A stretch of 64,000 nucleotides of DNA, taken from contig NZ_OY735139.1 in the NCBI RefSeq assembly GCF_963457605.1, forward strand, positions 682,001 through 746,000, given 5' to 3'. The DNA is from an uncultured Gellertiella sp. (GTDB lineage: Bacteria; Pseudomonadota; Alphaproteobacteria; Rhizobiales; Rhizobiaceae). Made by a program: the position numbers and the translations under genes. The first letter of the stretch is position 1, and every line of letters starts with the position of its first letter. Below the pieces are notes generated by a model, which was given only the letters and a program-made list of their open reading frames with translations, was not told the origin of the DNA and ran no database searches. Positions 28,540 through 38,658 of the stretch are shown in pieces.

Positions 28540-30474
28540 TCAGGCCACCATGAAATCGTGGTAGCTGACAGCCAGGCTCTTGCCGATATCGGCGAATTTC
28601 ACCGCAGCCCCTGCCCCGCTGCCATCCGCATCATAATAGAGCGACCCCGTCGACGAATTGTAGATGATCCGGTCGGTCGTGTGCGTGGCGAGCCCGGTCA
28701 GATTGCTGACAAAGGCCGATGCAGCCAATTCGCCTTTCGCCCCGAGGGCGGTAAAGATCGATTTTGCAAGGCTGATCGTATCGTCAACGACAGAGAAGTC
28801 GGTGATCTTGTCGACATTGGTCGTGGCATTCAGGGCGGTGTCGAAGACGAAGACGTCCTTGCCTGCACCACCGGTGAGGGTATCGTTGCCGCCTCCGCCG
28901 TAGAGAATGTTGTTGCCGGAATTGCCGATGATGGTGTTGGCCAGCGCATTGCCGGCACCGTTGATATTGGCTGTCCCGGTCAGGGTGAGATTTTCGACAA
29001 CACCCTTGACCACCGCCCAGCCAAGGTTCAAGTGGATGCTGGAATAGATCGTGTCGATGCCCGCGCCGCCATCCGAAAGCTCATCGACGATATCGGCGGC
29101 ATTGTCCACATAATAGCTGTCATTGCCGGCGCCGCCGGTCATCAGGTCCACACCCGAACCACCGTCCAGCACGTCATTGCCAAGCCCGCCGGAAAGCGTG
29201 TCATTGCCCGCATTGCCAAAGAGATGGTTATTGCCGCTATTGCCGAAAATGACATTGGCAAGCGTGTTGCCGGTGCCGTCGAGGTCGGCCGTGCCGGTCA
29301 GGGTGAGATTTTCGACACTGCCAAGAAGAGTTGCCGAGCCAAGGCTGAGGGTAATCGACGAAAACACCGTGTCGATCCCGGCTCCGCCATCGTTGAGCTC
29401 ATCGACCACGTCGGCGGCATTGTCGACAAGATAGCTGTCGTCACCTGACCCGCCCCGCATCGTGTCAGCCCCGAGTCCGCCATCCAGCAGGTCGTCGCCG
29501 AGCCCGCCGGCGAGCGTATCGTTGCCGTCATCGCCATAGATCGCGTCATTGCCACCGTAGCCATAGAGGACGTCGTTGCCGGCATTGCCGTGCATGGTAT
29601 TGGCGGCCTCGTTGCCATGGATCGTGTCGCTGAAACTGGTGCCGAACACCCGCTCGATGACCGTATCCGCCGTGATCGCCACATTGCCGGTCTTGCCATT
29701 GATGTCGGAAAAGGACCCGGGCCTGAGATCAATCATGCTGCCACGGGTGGCATTGGACAGGTCGAACGTATCGTCGCCTGACGTGTCATGGATGGTGAAA
29801 GCGGATCCGGAATAGCGTCCGAAATCGGTGACCCCTTCCATCGCCAGGGAGCCCTTGCCAAAGACGGTATTGCCCGCATTGACCGCCAATGTGCCATACA
29901 TGCCCTGAATGGCGGCAATATCGGCAATCATCGGCCCGTTCAGAAAGGCAAAGGATGCAGCATTGGGCTTGTAATTGGTCTGGTCATAATAGGACATGAC
30001 CGAATATTGCCAGGTATCGATATCGAAAAGCCGGTCCGTCGCATATTGGCCTGTGCCATTGTAGGGGCCGCCATGGCTGAGGCCGAGGGCATGGCCGATT
30101 TCATGCACGAAGGTCTGCAACCCGTAGGAACCGGTGCCCCATTGCTGATTGACCGGCCATCCCGCCATCCAGCCCTGCGCCACATCGATTTTTGCCCCGC
30201 CACCGGACCAGGTCGTATAGGCCGCATCGGGATTGTCATTGTTGAACGTGATCTTGGCGGCCGTGTTTCCGGTCACCTGGGTAAAGGTCAGCCCGGTCGT
30301 CGCCGACCACAGCGCCAGCGCCTCCTTGGCCGAATTATACTGGGCCAAATTGTCTTTGAGACCATCGAGATTGACGGTGATATTGGTGGTCTTCAGCGCC
30401 AGCTGTCCACCGGCCAGACCCGTCTTCAGATAGTTGACATAGCTTGTAAACGCGGGGTTCAGTACATTCACCAT
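28540..30474 (-). CDS. Secreted serralysin-like M10 metalloprotease with RTX repeats (copy 1)
   Basis: The 644-residue protein has a zinc-protease domain with HEIGHALGLSH (about 124-134) and Met-turn SVMSYY (about 162), then several blocks of RTX nonapeptides (e.g. GNAGNDVLYGYGGNDAIYG) that bind calcium. The C-terminal block ends HDFMVA, the acidic-hydrophobic signal of type I secretion. There is no Sec signal peptide and no propeptide. The ATG at 30474 follows GGGAGCCCGGC, identical in the paralog. No prtDEF-type exporter is nearby. It has two VENLTLTGTA repeat blocks, one more than copy 2. Confidence 0.88.
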   Translation of the reverse strand: MVNVLNPAFTSYVNYLKTGLAGGQLALKTTNITVNLDGLKDNLAQYNSAKEALALWSATTGLTFTQVTGNTAAKITFNNDNPDAAYTTWSGGGAKIDVAQGWMAGWPVNQQWGTGSYGLQTFVHEIGHALGLSHGGPYNGTGQYATDRLFDIDTWQYSVMSYYDQTNYKPNAASFAFLNGPMIADIAAIQGMYGTLAVNAGNTVFGKGSLAMEGVTDFGRYSGSAFTIHDTSGDDTFDLSNATRGSMIDLRPGSFSDINGKTGNVAITADTVIERVFGTSFSDTIHGNEAANTMHGNAGNDVLYGYGGNDAIYGDDGNDTLAGGLGDDLLDGGLGADTMRGGSGDDSYLVDNAADVVDELNDGGAGIDTVFSSITLSLGSATLLGSVENLTLTGTADLDGTGNTLANVIFGNSGNNHLFGNAGNDTLSGGLGNDVLDGGSGVDLMTGGAGNDSYYVDNAADIVDELSDGGAGIDTIYSSIHLNLGWAVVKGVVENLTLTGTANINGAGNALANTIIGNSGNNILYGGGGNDTLTGGAGKDVFVFDTALNATTNVDKITDFSVVDDTISLAKSIFTALGAKGELAASAFVSNLTGLATHTTDRIIYNSSTGSLYYDADGSGAGAAVKFADIGKSLAVSYHDFMVA

Positions 30475-30677
30475 GCCGGGCTCCCTGTGCCACTGTTCAA
30501 GTGGTTCCGTGGACATCTCGGCATCAAGCAATAAGGCAAATTGTTTTAAGTCAGACTACATCAGTCACTAAATTTTTAGTCACTGATATTTATTTCATAT
30601 TATATATATGCCGACCCTGAATGCGGCCGGGGAAAATCGCGCGGGGTGAGATCGGCGCTAAAACAAGTTTGAGCGCT

Positions 30678-30778
30678 AGAGTCTGTCTGGTTCACATTGA
30701 ACCAGACAGACTCTAATTCCCTTTGTTTTCGTTTGTCTTTTCGGGAAAACCGGATTCCACTTTTCCCTGACAAACTCT
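30678..30778 (-). repeat. RIME-like intergenic repeat, copy 2
   Basis: Nearly the exact reverse complement of the copy at 22797: first the AGAGTCTGTC palindrome (30678-30714), then the arm ending TTCCCTGACAAACTCT. AAACAAGTTTGAGCG, another module of the family, flanks it on both sides (from 30661 and 30780). The remaining 30475-30660 is AT-rich and likely holds the promoter of the first RTX gene; repeated AGTCACT motifs occur near 30555-30580. Confidence 0.85.
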
Positions 30779-30828
30779 AAAACAAGTTTGAGCGGGCGTA
30801 TCTGTTCGCGCGCAATGGCAAACGAAAA

Positions 30829-30877
30829 CAAGGCGCGCTGGAGTCTGTCTGGCTCACATTGAACCTGGCAGACTCCA
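30829..30877 (+). repeat. RIME-like intergenic repeat, copy 3 (partial)
   Basis: Only the end of the left arm (AAACGAAAACAAGG) and the right palindrome (TGGAGTCTGTC / GGCAGACTCCA) are kept. It lies 44 bp downstream of the second RTX gene stop and could also act as a transcript-end hairpin. Confidence 0.75.
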
Positions 30878-30920
30878 GCAGCGCCCCGGCCTGGCTGCAG
30901 TCGGTGAAGGACGACCCGAA

Positions 30921-32537
30921 TTAAATAATGTAGAAATTGTGATCTGTTACCGCCAGATGGGTGCCAATTTCGGCAAATTTCACCGCTGCTCCCGCACCAT
31001 TGCCATCGGCGTCATAGTAAAGCGACCCGTCATTGGAATTGTAGATGATACGGTCGGCCGCATGGGTGGCAAGCCCGGTCAGATTGCTGAGAAACGCTGA
31101 TGCGGCCAGAAATCCCTTGGCCCCCAGGGCAGTATATATGCTGCCTGTCAGGTAGATCATGTCGTCAATGACTGTGAAATCGGTAATCCTGTCAACATTC
31201 GAAACCGAATTGGGCGTCGTATCAAACACGAAGGCATCCCGCGCCGCGCCGCCTGTCAGGATATCGTTTCCACCCTCACCATACAGCACATTGCTGCCTG
31301 CATTGCCAATGATCGTGTTTGCGAGCCCATTGCCGGCGCCGTTGATATTGGAGGTCCCGATCAGGGTGAGGTTTTCCACCACGCCCTTGACGGCCGCCCA
31401 GCTCACGTTGAGATGAACAGACGAGTAGACCGTGTCGATCCCCGCCCCGCCATCGGCAAGTTCATCGACAACGTCCTGGCTACTATCCATGTAGTAGCTG
31501 TCGTCGCCAGCGCCCCCCCGCATCAGATCCGCGCCGAGCGCCCCCTGCAGGATATCGTTTCCGATACCGCCATACAGCGTATCATTACCGGCCCCGGCAT
31601 GAATGACATCATTACCGTCAAAGCCATAAATGGTATCGTCACCGGCATTGGCCAACAGGGTATTGTCCGCCGAATTGCCAATAATCAGATCATTATAGCT
31701 GGTGCCGATGACCCTCTCGATGATTGTATCGGCGGCAATGGCGACGTTGCCAACATAGCCGTTGATATTGGAGAAAAATCCGGGGCGAAGGTCAATCTGA
31801 CTGCCATGCGTCGCATCAGAAAAATCGAGCGTGTCATATCCACCGGTATCCCGGATGGTAAAGGCCGTGTTTGGAAAACGGGCGATATCCGTGACGCCTT
31901 GCATGACGGTAGACCCATGGCCATAAACCGTGTCTGTCGCATTGACAGCAAGATCGCCATACATCGACTTGATCGCAGCGATGTCGGCAATCATCGGACC
32001 GTTCAAGAACAATGTACTCGCACCATTGACCGAATAATTTTCCTGCTCGAAATAGGACATGACCGAATATTGCCAGGTATCGATATCGAAAATCCTGTCG
32101 GTCGCATAAGTTGCAGAGCCATTGTAGGGACCGCCATGGCTGAGCCCCAGCGCATGACCGATTTCGTGAATGAAGGTCTGCAGCCCGTAGGAGCCTGTTC
32201 CCCATTGCAGATTGACCGGCCAGGTCGACATCCAGTCCTGGGCAACGTCAATATTCGCATGGGTTCCTGTCCAGCTGGTATAGGCCTCACCGGAACTGTC
32301 ATTGCTGAAGCTGATGTTCGAGGCCGCTGCCCCGGTCACCGTTACAAAGCGCAGGCCCGTTGTTGCGGCCCACAGAGCGAGCGCGGCATTGGCTGAATTG
32401 AATTGCGCGAGATTGTCCTTGAGACCATCCAGATTGACCGTAATCGTCGACGTTCCAAGTGCCAGTTGCCCACCAGCCATGTTGGTGGCGAGATAATTCA
32501 CATAGTTGGTGTAGGCTGTATTGAAGACATTCGCCAT
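30921..32537 (-). CDS. Secreted serralysin-like M10 metalloprotease with RTX repeats (copy 2)
   Basis: The 538-residue paralog of copy 1 has the same zinc motif HEIGHALGLSH and Met-turn SVMSYF, and the same calcium-binding repeat design with one VENLTLIGTS block fewer. The C terminus ends DHNFYII. The ribosome site and start context match copy 1. Base composition appears lower in GC than the surrounding dcw genes, which with the RIME elements suggests acquisition. The substrate is unknown; likely an extracellular protease. Confidence 0.87.
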   Translation of the reverse strand: MANVFNTAYTNYVNYLATNMAGGQLALGTSTITVNLDGLKDNLAQFNSANAALALWAATTGLRFVTVTGAAASNISFSNDSSGEAYTSWTGTHANIDVAQDWMSTWPVNLQWGTGSYGLQTFIHEIGHALGLSHGGPYNGSATYATDRIFDIDTWQYSVMSYFEQENYSVNGASTLFLNGPMIADIAAIKSMYGDLAVNATDTVYGHGSTVMQGVTDIARFPNTAFTIRDTGGYDTLDFSDATHGSQIDLRPGFFSNINGYVGNVAIAADTIIERVIGTSYNDLIIGNSADNTLLANAGDDTIYGFDGNDVIHAGAGNDTLYGGIGNDILQGALGADLMRGGAGDDSYYMDSSQDVVDELADGGAGIDTVYSSVHLNVSWAAVKGVVENLTLIGTSNINGAGNGLANTIIGNAGSNVLYGEGGNDILTGGAARDAFVFDTTPNSVSNVDRITDFTVIDDMIYLTGSIYTALGAKGFLAASAFLSNLTGLATHAADRIIYNSNDGSLYYDADGNGAGAAVKFAEIGTHLAVTDHNFYII

Positions 32538-32878
32538 GCCGGGCTCCGAAACAAGATTTCAGGTGACCACGCGAGCCACCGAGCCGGACTTTACCACCAT
32601 CACAGGTTTAATTTAAGCCAGCAAATCAAATTTTATTTAAATATGAAATCCCAAAACGTACCGCGCCTGTCAGTCTCGCCTGCCACGTCCTGTACCAGAG
32701 ATCACGAATAGGAACCCATTCGGCAGGATCAATTTTGGCTTGCGGCCAGGAGAAAACCGCAGTCGGACCTGCCCGCCCGGCGAGGAACCTCGACGCCGTC
32801 CGCAAGCCAAAAGCGACCGGCCCTCCGGGTGGCGCGGAAATCGGCCACGGGAGAGCATCGATACCCTCGGCCGATAAT

Positions 32879-32917
32879 TGGAGTCTGTCAGGTTCAGATA
32901 GAACCTCACAGACTCCA
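32879..32917. repeat. RIME-like intergenic repeat, copy 4 (palindrome only)
   Basis: TGGAGTCTGTCAGGTTC / GAACCTCACAGACTCCA palindrome directly at the 3' end of the third RTX gene (stop at 32921). The rest of 32538-32878 holds no gene I can support; it should include the promoter of the second RTX gene. Confidence 0.75.
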
Positions 32918-32920
32918 GGC

Positions 32921-33838
32921 TCAAAAAACCATGAAATCCGACAGATGCAGCGTCGGGTGCCCGGAAATCGTGGCAATCAGTACCATTCCACCATGTGCCG
33001 ACCCATTGCTGTCATAATAGAGTTTGCCGGTATTGGTCTGGTAAATGATGTAATCGTTGCTGTCATGCGCAACGGCATTTTTACCGATCACGATATTGGC
33101 TTTGTGAATCTGCCCGAAATATTTCAGCTTGGTGAAAACCGACCTTGCAAGGTCAATCGTATCATCGACAGACCTGAAATCCTGAATGCTATCCGTGCTC
33201 GACTTGCTGTTTGCAGTGGTGTCAAACACGAAATCATCTTTCCCGGCCCCCCCATAAAGCTTGTCATTTCCGGAACCGCCATGGATGCGGTCATCGCCAT
33301 CGCCTCCATAGATGGTGTCTTTGCCCGAATCGCCATAGAGCTTGTCATTGCCCGCATAGCCGTTGATGACGTCGTTACCGCCATAGCCATGCATCACGTC
33401 ATTGCCCGGGGAAAGATCAAACGTATCGCTGCCACCGAGAGCCGTGGCCAAAAGGCGATAGTCGTCGGCCGTGTCGGCTGACTTCATCGCGAGCGACAGA
33501 TCCGAAGCGTTGATTTTGACGCCCTGAACATACCATTGGTCATCGTAGGTCGTGCTTGCTCCCGATCCATTTTCCTGGGCCAAAAAAAGGCCTTCCACTG
33601 TGCCGCTGGCGAATTGGCTATGATCCAGGGTTTGCGTAATATTCGTGCCGGCGGCTGAGAAATCGGAATGCGTGGTATTCGCAGAATCATGAAAGCGGAA
33701 ATAATACGCGTCCGGATAATTGTGACTATGCAAACTCTGACTATGGCCAATCAAGCCCGACTGGTCCCCGTTCAGGATGGGCGCGCTCAGATTGAAAGCA
33801 TCGACATCAAACGCGACAACTGCTCTAAAATATGCCAT
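32921..33838 (-). CDS. RTX calcium-binding protein without protease domain
   Basis: The 305-residue protein starts MAYFRAVVAFDVDAF and has about 140 residues of unrecognised N-terminal domain. Six RTX nonapeptide repeats follow (GNDVMHGYGG, GNDVINGYAG, GNDKLYGDSG and so on, about 145-205) and then a serralysin-type C-terminal domain ending LSDFMVF, a type I secretion signal. No HExxH is present. The C-terminal 130 residues match those of the two proteases, so it probably uses the same exporter. The N-terminal domain could be a lectin-like or adhesion module, but I do not recognise it. Confidence 0.8.
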   Translation of the reverse strand: MAYFRAVVAFDVDAFNLSAPILNGDQSGLIGHSQSLHSHNYPDAYYFRFHDSANTTHSDFSAAGTNITQTLDHSQFASGTVEGLFLAQENGSGASTTYDDQWYVQGVKINASDLSLAMKSADTADDYRLLATALGGSDTFDLSPGNDVMHGYGGNDVINGYAGNDKLYGDSGKDTIYGGDGDDRIHGGSGNDKLYGGAGKDDFVFDTTANSKSSTDSIQDFRSVDDTIDLARSVFTKLKYFGQIHKANIVIGKNAVAHDSNDYIIYQTNTGKLYYDSNGSAHGGMVLIATISGHPTLHLSDFMVF

Positions 33839-33990
33839 GGCGGGGCACCTCCGGAAAAGGATATCCGGGAAAAACAGATGACCCGGCTTGCTTCAAGCCT
33901 ATACGAAACCGCAGGTTTTGCAAGAGCTATCTAATTTAGATATGTTGACAGTGTGCATTCGGGTCCGGCGTTATCAATCGCCTTTATGAA

Positions 33991-34953
33991 TCATACGGAA
34001 AATCCCGTGACCGCGCGGCCCTCGACGAATTTGCCGAGTCGTTTAATCTCCCATTCGAGCAGGATGCCCGCGCTTTCATGCACCCGTCGCCGCACGGTTT
34101 CGCCAAGATCTTCAAGATCATAGGCGGTGGCGTTGCCGGTATTGATCATGAAGTTGCAATGCAGCGACGACATCTGGGCGCCGCCGATCATCAGGCCCCG
34201 GCATCCCGCATTGTCGATCAGCCGCCAGGCGGAATGGCCGTCCGGGTTCTTGAAGGTCGAGCCGCCGGTCTTTTCGCGCACCGGCTGGACCGTTTCGCGA
34301 TGGTTGCGCACCGCGTCCATTTCGGCGCGAATTTTTGCCCTGTCTTCGCTATAGCCCTCGAAGGTCGCGTGGGTGAAGATCAGATCGCTGGAAGCCCCGG
34401 AATGGCGATAGGTATAGCCCATGTCCGAATTGCTGAGCACATGCCGCCTGCCCTGCCGGTCGATGGCCTCGACCTCGACCACCCGGTCGCGGGTCTCCGA
34501 CCCGTTGGCCCCGGCATTCATCCTCAGCGCGCCGCCGATGGAGCCCGGAATGCCATAGTAGAAGTGGAAGCCCCCCAGCCCCTGGTCCATGGCAAAGGCC
34601 GCGACATTCTTGTCCGGGCAGATTGCCCCGACGCGGATGCGGTTTTCGCCCGCCTCCTCGATGCTGCCGAAGCCCTTGGCCGACAGCCGGATCACCACGC
34701 CCGCAATGCCGCCGTCGCGCACCAGCAGGTTGGACCCGACGCCGACCACGGTCAGCGGCACGTCGTCCGGCAGCATCTGCAGGAAGGTCGAGAGATCCTC
34801 CACATCCTGCGGCTGGAACAGCAGTTCCGCCGGACCGCCGGCCTGAAACCAGGTCATCCGGTCCATGCCCGCATCCGGCGTCAGCCGACCGCGCAGCAAT
34901 GCCACACCCGAGCCGAGCCGGGCCAGAAGTTTTTCCCCGTCGACCTGTCTCAT
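33991..34953 (-). CDS. murB: UDP-N-acetylenolpyruvoylglucosamine reductase
   Basis: The 320-residue FAD enzyme makes UDP-MurNAc. Motifs are [30 protein letters not shown] (FAD binding), the type I catalytic block [20 protein letters not shown] and the conserved C-terminal Glu region. It overlaps murC by four bases (ATGA). Downstream the operon is broken by the RTX genes. Confidence 0.96.
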   Translation of the reverse strand: MRQVDGEKLLARLGSGVALLRGRLTPDAGMDRMTWFQAGGPAELLFQPQDVEDLSTFLQMLPDDVPLTVVGVGSNLLVRDGGIAGVVIRLSAKGFGSIEEAGENRIRVGAICPDKNVAAFAMDQGLGGFHFYYGIPGSIGGALRMNAGANGSETRDRVVEVEAIDRQGRRHVLSNSDMGYTYRHSGASSDLIFTHATFEGYSEDRAKIRAEMDAVRNHRETVQPVREKTGGSTFKNPDGHSAWRLIDNAGCRGLMIGGAQMSSLHCNFMINTGNATAYDLEDLGETVRRRVHESAGILLEWEIKRLGKFVEGRAVTGFSV

Positions 34954-36365
34954 GCCTGTGGTCCTGCCTTTGCCGCCAGGTCCTTCGGCAGCGCCGCAGC
35001 CCAGGCGGTGATGTTGCCAGCCCCGAGCAGCACGACGAAATCGCCCGGCTGGGCGAGACCGGCGACGATATCGGCCAGACCATCCGGCGACGGCAGGAAA
35101 CGGGCGTCGCGGTGACCGCCCGCCTTGATCCGCGAGACCAGCACCTCGGAATTCGCGTCCTCGATCGGGTCTTCGCCGGCCGAATAGACCGGCGCGATCA
35201 TGATGCTGTCGGCATCGTTGAAGCAGGCGGCAAACTCTTCCATCAGGCTGGCCAGACGCGTGTAGCGGTGCGGCTGATGGACGGCGATGATCCTGCCCTT
35301 GCAGGCATCGCGCGCCGCCTTCAGCACGGCGCGGATTTCCACCGGGTGATGGCCGTAGTCGTCAAACACCTGCACCCCGTTCCATTCCCCGGTCAGCGTG
35401 AAGCGCCGCTTGACGCCGCCGAAGCTTGCCAGCCCCTTCTTGATGTCCTCGTCCGACATGCCGAGCCGGTTGGCCACCGCAATCGCCGCCGTGGCATTGG
35501 AAACATTGTGACGGCCCGGCATCGGCAGGGCGAGATCGGAGAGCAGGAAGGTCTTGCCGGTGCGGCGGCGACGAATTTCGACATCGAACAGCGAGCGGGT
35601 GCCCTCGGTGCGGACATTCAGGAAGCGCACGTCGGCCTGCGGATTTTCGCCATAGGTGATGACCTTGCGGTCCTCGATGCGCGCCACCAGCGCCTGCACT
35701 TCCGGATGGTCGAGGCACATCACGCCGAAGCCGTAGAAGGGCACATTCTCGACGAACTGCCGGAAGGCGGCGCGTACCGCATCGAAATTGCCGTAATGGT
35801 CGAGATGTTCGGGGTCGATATTGGTGACGACAGCGACATCGGCGGGCAGTTTCAGGAAGGTGCCGTCGCTTTCGTCGGCTTCGACAACCATCCACTCGCC
35901 CTCTCCCATCCGGGCGTTGGTGCCGTAGGCATTGATGATGCCGCCGTTGATGACGGTCGGATCCAGCCCGCCCGCTTCGAGCAGGGTGGCGACCATCGAG
36001 GTGGTGGTGGTCTTGCCATGGGTGCCGCCGATGGCAATGGCATTGCGGAAGCGCATGAGTTCGGCGAGCATTTCCGCCCGGCGGACCACAGGCAGCAGCT
36101 TTTCGCGGGCGGCCACGAGTTCCGGGTTGTCCTTGCGGATGGCGGTGGAGACCACCACCACTTCGGCATCGCCGAGATTTTCCGCCCTGTGCCCGACAGT
36201 GACCGGAATGCCCTTGGCGCGCAGCCGCAGCACATTGGCGCCGTCGGCCTGGTCGGACCCCTGCACCCGGTGGCCGAGATTGTGCAGCACCTCGGCAATC
36301 CCGCTCATGCCGATGCCGCCGATACCGATGAAATGGACGAGGCCAATGGCTGTCGGCATCTTCAT
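34950..36365 (-). CDS. murC: UDP-N-acetylmuramate-L-alanine ligase
   Basis: The 471-residue Mur ligase adds L-Ala to UDP-MurNAc. N-terminal [17 protein letters not shown] binds the UDP substrate; the P-loop is [12 protein letters not shown] (about 113); HQPHRYTR lies near 295. It overlaps murG upstream and murB downstream by four bases each. Confidence 0.97.
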   Translation of the reverse strand: MKMPTAIGLVHFIGIGGIGMSGIAEVLHNLGHRVQGSDQADGANVLRLRAKGIPVTVGHRAENLGDAEVVVVSTAIRKDNPELVAAREKLLPVVRRAEMLAELMRFRNAIAIGGTHGKTTTTSMVATLLEAGGLDPTVINGGIINAYGTNARMGEGEWMVVEADESDGTFLKLPADVAVVTNIDPEHLDHYGNFDAVRAAFRQFVENVPFYGFGVMCLDHPEVQALVARIEDRKVITYGENPQADVRFLNVRTEGTRSLFDVEIRRRRTGKTFLLSDLALPMPGRHNVSNATAAIAVANRLGMSDEDIKKGLASFGGVKRRFTLTGEWNGVQVFDDYGHHPVEIRAVLKAARDACKGRIIAVHQPHRYTRLASLMEEFAACFNDADSIMIAPVYSAGEDPIEDANSEVLVSRIKAGGHRDARFLPSPDGLADIVAGLAQPGDFVVLLGAGNITAWAAALPKDLAAKAGPQA

Positions 36366-37483
36366 GTTCGTGTCCTCTTGAATTCCGCGACTGATTTTCC
36401 TGCCGCAATAACCCCGGTGAGCCTGGCAAGCAAGCCTGTGGCGTCGGGTTTGCCGGACGCCTTTGCCGCCGCCGCCATGGATGCCATCCGGTCCGGCTCG
36501 TTCATCGCGCCATGGATGAGGGCGGACAGGATTTCCGTGGTCAGTTGCCCCTGGGCAATCACCCTCGCACCACCCTTGCCCGCCAGTGTCGCTGCATTGG
36601 CGGCCTGGTCATGATCGAGCGCATGCGGATAGGGCACCAGGATCGACGGGCGGCCGATCACCGATATTTCCGAAACGGTTGAAGCCCCGGAGCGGCAGAT
36701 CAGGAAATGCGCCCGGGCAATCCGCGCCGCCATGTCTGAAAAGAAGGGCGAGACCTCCACCGGAATGCCGAGCGCATGGTAGCGCGCGGTCACCCCGGCC
36801 ACATCCTCCGGACGTGCCTGCTGGGTGATCCGGAGCCGCAGCCGCTGGTCCTGGTCGAGAAGGCCCACCGCCTCCGGAATGGCGACGGAAAAGAACTGCG
36901 CGCCCTGGCTGCCGCCAAACACCACCAGATTGAAAAGCTCCGCCCCTTGCGAGGGCTGATAAGGCGTCGCAGCCGCCTCCAGCACCGCAGGGCGGACGGG
37001 ATTGCCGGTGGCCACCGTCTTGTCGGCATAATCGCCGGTCTCGGGCAGGAAGCCGCCGGCAATGCCGGTGACCCGGCCTGCAAGCATCCGGTTGGCCCGG
37101 CCCATCACCGCATTCTGCTCGTGGATCAGCGTCGGCACCTTCAGCCCGGTTGCCGCCATCAGCGGCGGCACGGTCGGATAGCCGCCGAAGCCGACGACGG
37201 CGCGCGGCTTCAGCCGCAGGATCAGCTTGCGGGCGCGGCGATAGCCGGACCACAGCCGCCAGAAGGCTTTCGCGACAGCCACCGGGTTCTTCGAGCCGAT
37301 GGTGGCGGAGGCGACGACATGGATCTCGTCAGCCGGGAATTTTCCGGCAAAGCGCTCGGCGCGGCTGTCGGTCACCAGATGCACCGCATAGCCTTCGGCC
37401 TGCAATTGATGGGCAAGCGCTTCCGCCGGGAACAGATGTCCGCCGGTTCCCCCGGCGGCAAGCAGGATCAAGGGTTTTGCCAT
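36362..37483 (-). CDS. murG: UDP-GlcNAc:lipid I N-acetylglucosaminyltransferase
   Basis: The 373-residue peripheral membrane GT28 enzyme converts lipid I to lipid II. The G-loop [16 protein letters not shown] is at the N terminus; further motifs are [26 protein letters not shown] and the donor site [14 protein letters not shown]. It starts 4 bp past the ftsW stop and overlaps murC. Confidence 0.97.
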   Translation of the reverse strand: MAKPLILLAAGGTGGHLFPAEALAHQLQAEGYAVHLVTDSRAERFAGKFPADEIHVVASATIGSKNPVAVAKAFWRLWSGYRRARKLILRLKPRAVVGFGGYPTVPPLMAATGLKVPTLIHEQNAVMGRANRMLAGRVTGIAGGFLPETGDYADKTVATGNPVRPAVLEAAATPYQPSQGAELFNLVVFGGSQGAQFFSVAIPEAVGLLDQDQRLRLRITQQARPEDVAGVTARYHALGIPVEVSPFFSDMAARIARAHFLICRSGASTVSEISVIGRPSILVPYPHALDHDQAANAATLAGKGGARVIAQGQLTTEILSALIHGAMNEPDRMASMAAAAKASGKPDATGLLARLTGVIAAGKSVAEFKRTRT

Positions 37484-37487
37484 GCCG

Positions 37488-38642
37488 TTACTCCGCCGGA
37501 ACGCCCTGGTGGACGCGGAACAGGCTGCGCTCCAGCGACCGCTTTTCCGGGCGATGCCGGGTCAGCGCCAGAATGAAGCCCGAGGTCACGCAGATCGCCA
37601 GCATCGAGGAACCGCCATAGGAAATCAGCGGCAGGGTCATGCCCTTGGCGGGCAGCAGTTCGAGATTGACGCCGACATTGATCATCGACTGGATGCCGAA
37701 CTGCAGCACCAGGCCTGCGACCGCAAAACGGTTGAAGTCATTCTGCTCCCGGAAGGCATGCGACAGGCCACGCAGCACCACGAAGGCAAAGATGCCGACG
37801 AGGAACATGCAGAAGACAATGCCGAATTCCTCCGCCGCCACCGAGAAGATGAAGTCGGTATGGGCATCGGGAATGATCCGCTTGACGATCCCCTCGCCCG
37901 GCCCCTGGCCGAACCAGTGGCCGCGAATGATCGCCTCGCGCGCCGTATCCACCTGGAACGTATCGCCTTCGCCGGTGAGGAACCGGTCGACGCGACCCGC
38001 CACGTGGGGAAAGACGTAATAGGCCGTGACGAAACCGCCCGCCCCGAGACCGCCGAGCACGATGATCCACAGCCAGGGCATTCCTGCCATGAAGAACATG
38101 CCGCCCCAGACCGCGCTGGTGAGAATCGTCTGGCCGAGGTCCGGCTGGGCAACCAGCAGCGCGCCGACGATGCCGAACAGGATGATGGCGAAGAGATTGC
38201 CGGGAATTTCCGGCTGGCGGGCATGTTCGGCAAACAGCCAGGCGCAGACCACGACAAAGGCCGGCTTCATGAATTCCGACGGCTGGATCGAGATGCCCGC
38301 CAGCGTGATCCAGCGCCGGGCCCCCTTGACTTCCTGGCCGAAGAACAGCGCCAGCAACATCATCGCCAGCGACACGATCAACAGGATGACGGCAGCGCGG
38401 CGCACCTGGCGCGGCGTCAGGAAGGACAGCGCCACCATGATGCCGAGGCCGGGCAGCAGGAAGGCCGCATGCCGCTTGACGAAGAAGAAGGGCTCCAGAT
38501 TGATGCGGGTCGCCACCGCCGGCGAGGCGGCGAAGGACAGCATGAAGCCGATCCCCATCAGCAGAATGAAGGTCGCCAGAAACAGGCGGTCGATGGTCCA
38601 GAACCAATCGGCGATCGGTCCCCTTTCCGCACGGCTTACCAT
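37488..38642 (-). CDS. ftsW: SEDS glycosyltransferase FtsW
   Basis: The 384-residue protein with about ten membrane helices polymerises septal peptidoglycan with FtsI. Recognisable blocks: [22 protein letters not shown] (about 112-134), [19 protein letters not shown] and [16 protein letters not shown] near the end. It lies between murD (17 bp upstream) and murG. Confidence 0.96.
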   Translation of the reverse strand: MVSRAERGPIADWFWTIDRLFLATFILLMGIGFMLSFAASPAVATRINLEPFFFVKRHAAFLLPGLGIMVALSFLTPRQVRRAAVILLIVSLAMMLLALFFGQEVKGARRWITLAGISIQPSEFMKPAFVVVCAWLFAEHARQPEIPGNLFAIILFGIVGALLVAQPDLGQTILTSAVWGGMFFMAGMPWLWIIVLGGLGAGGFVTAYYVFPHVAGRVDRFLTGEGDTFQVDTAREAIIRGHWFGQGPGEGIVKRIIPDAHTDFIFSVAAEEFGIVFCMFLVGIFAFVVLRGLSHAFREQNDFNRFAVAGLVLQFGIQSMINVGVNLELLPAKGMTLPLISYGGSSMLAICVTSGFILALTRHRPEKRSLERSLFRVHQGVPAE

Positions 38643-38658
38643 GGTCGTCTGTCCCCCG

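Noticed and set aside
28540-33838. Mobile element carrying the RTX genes
   Set aside because: No transposase, integrase, terminal inverted repeats or target duplication could be seen; RIME-like repeats alone do not prove transfer.
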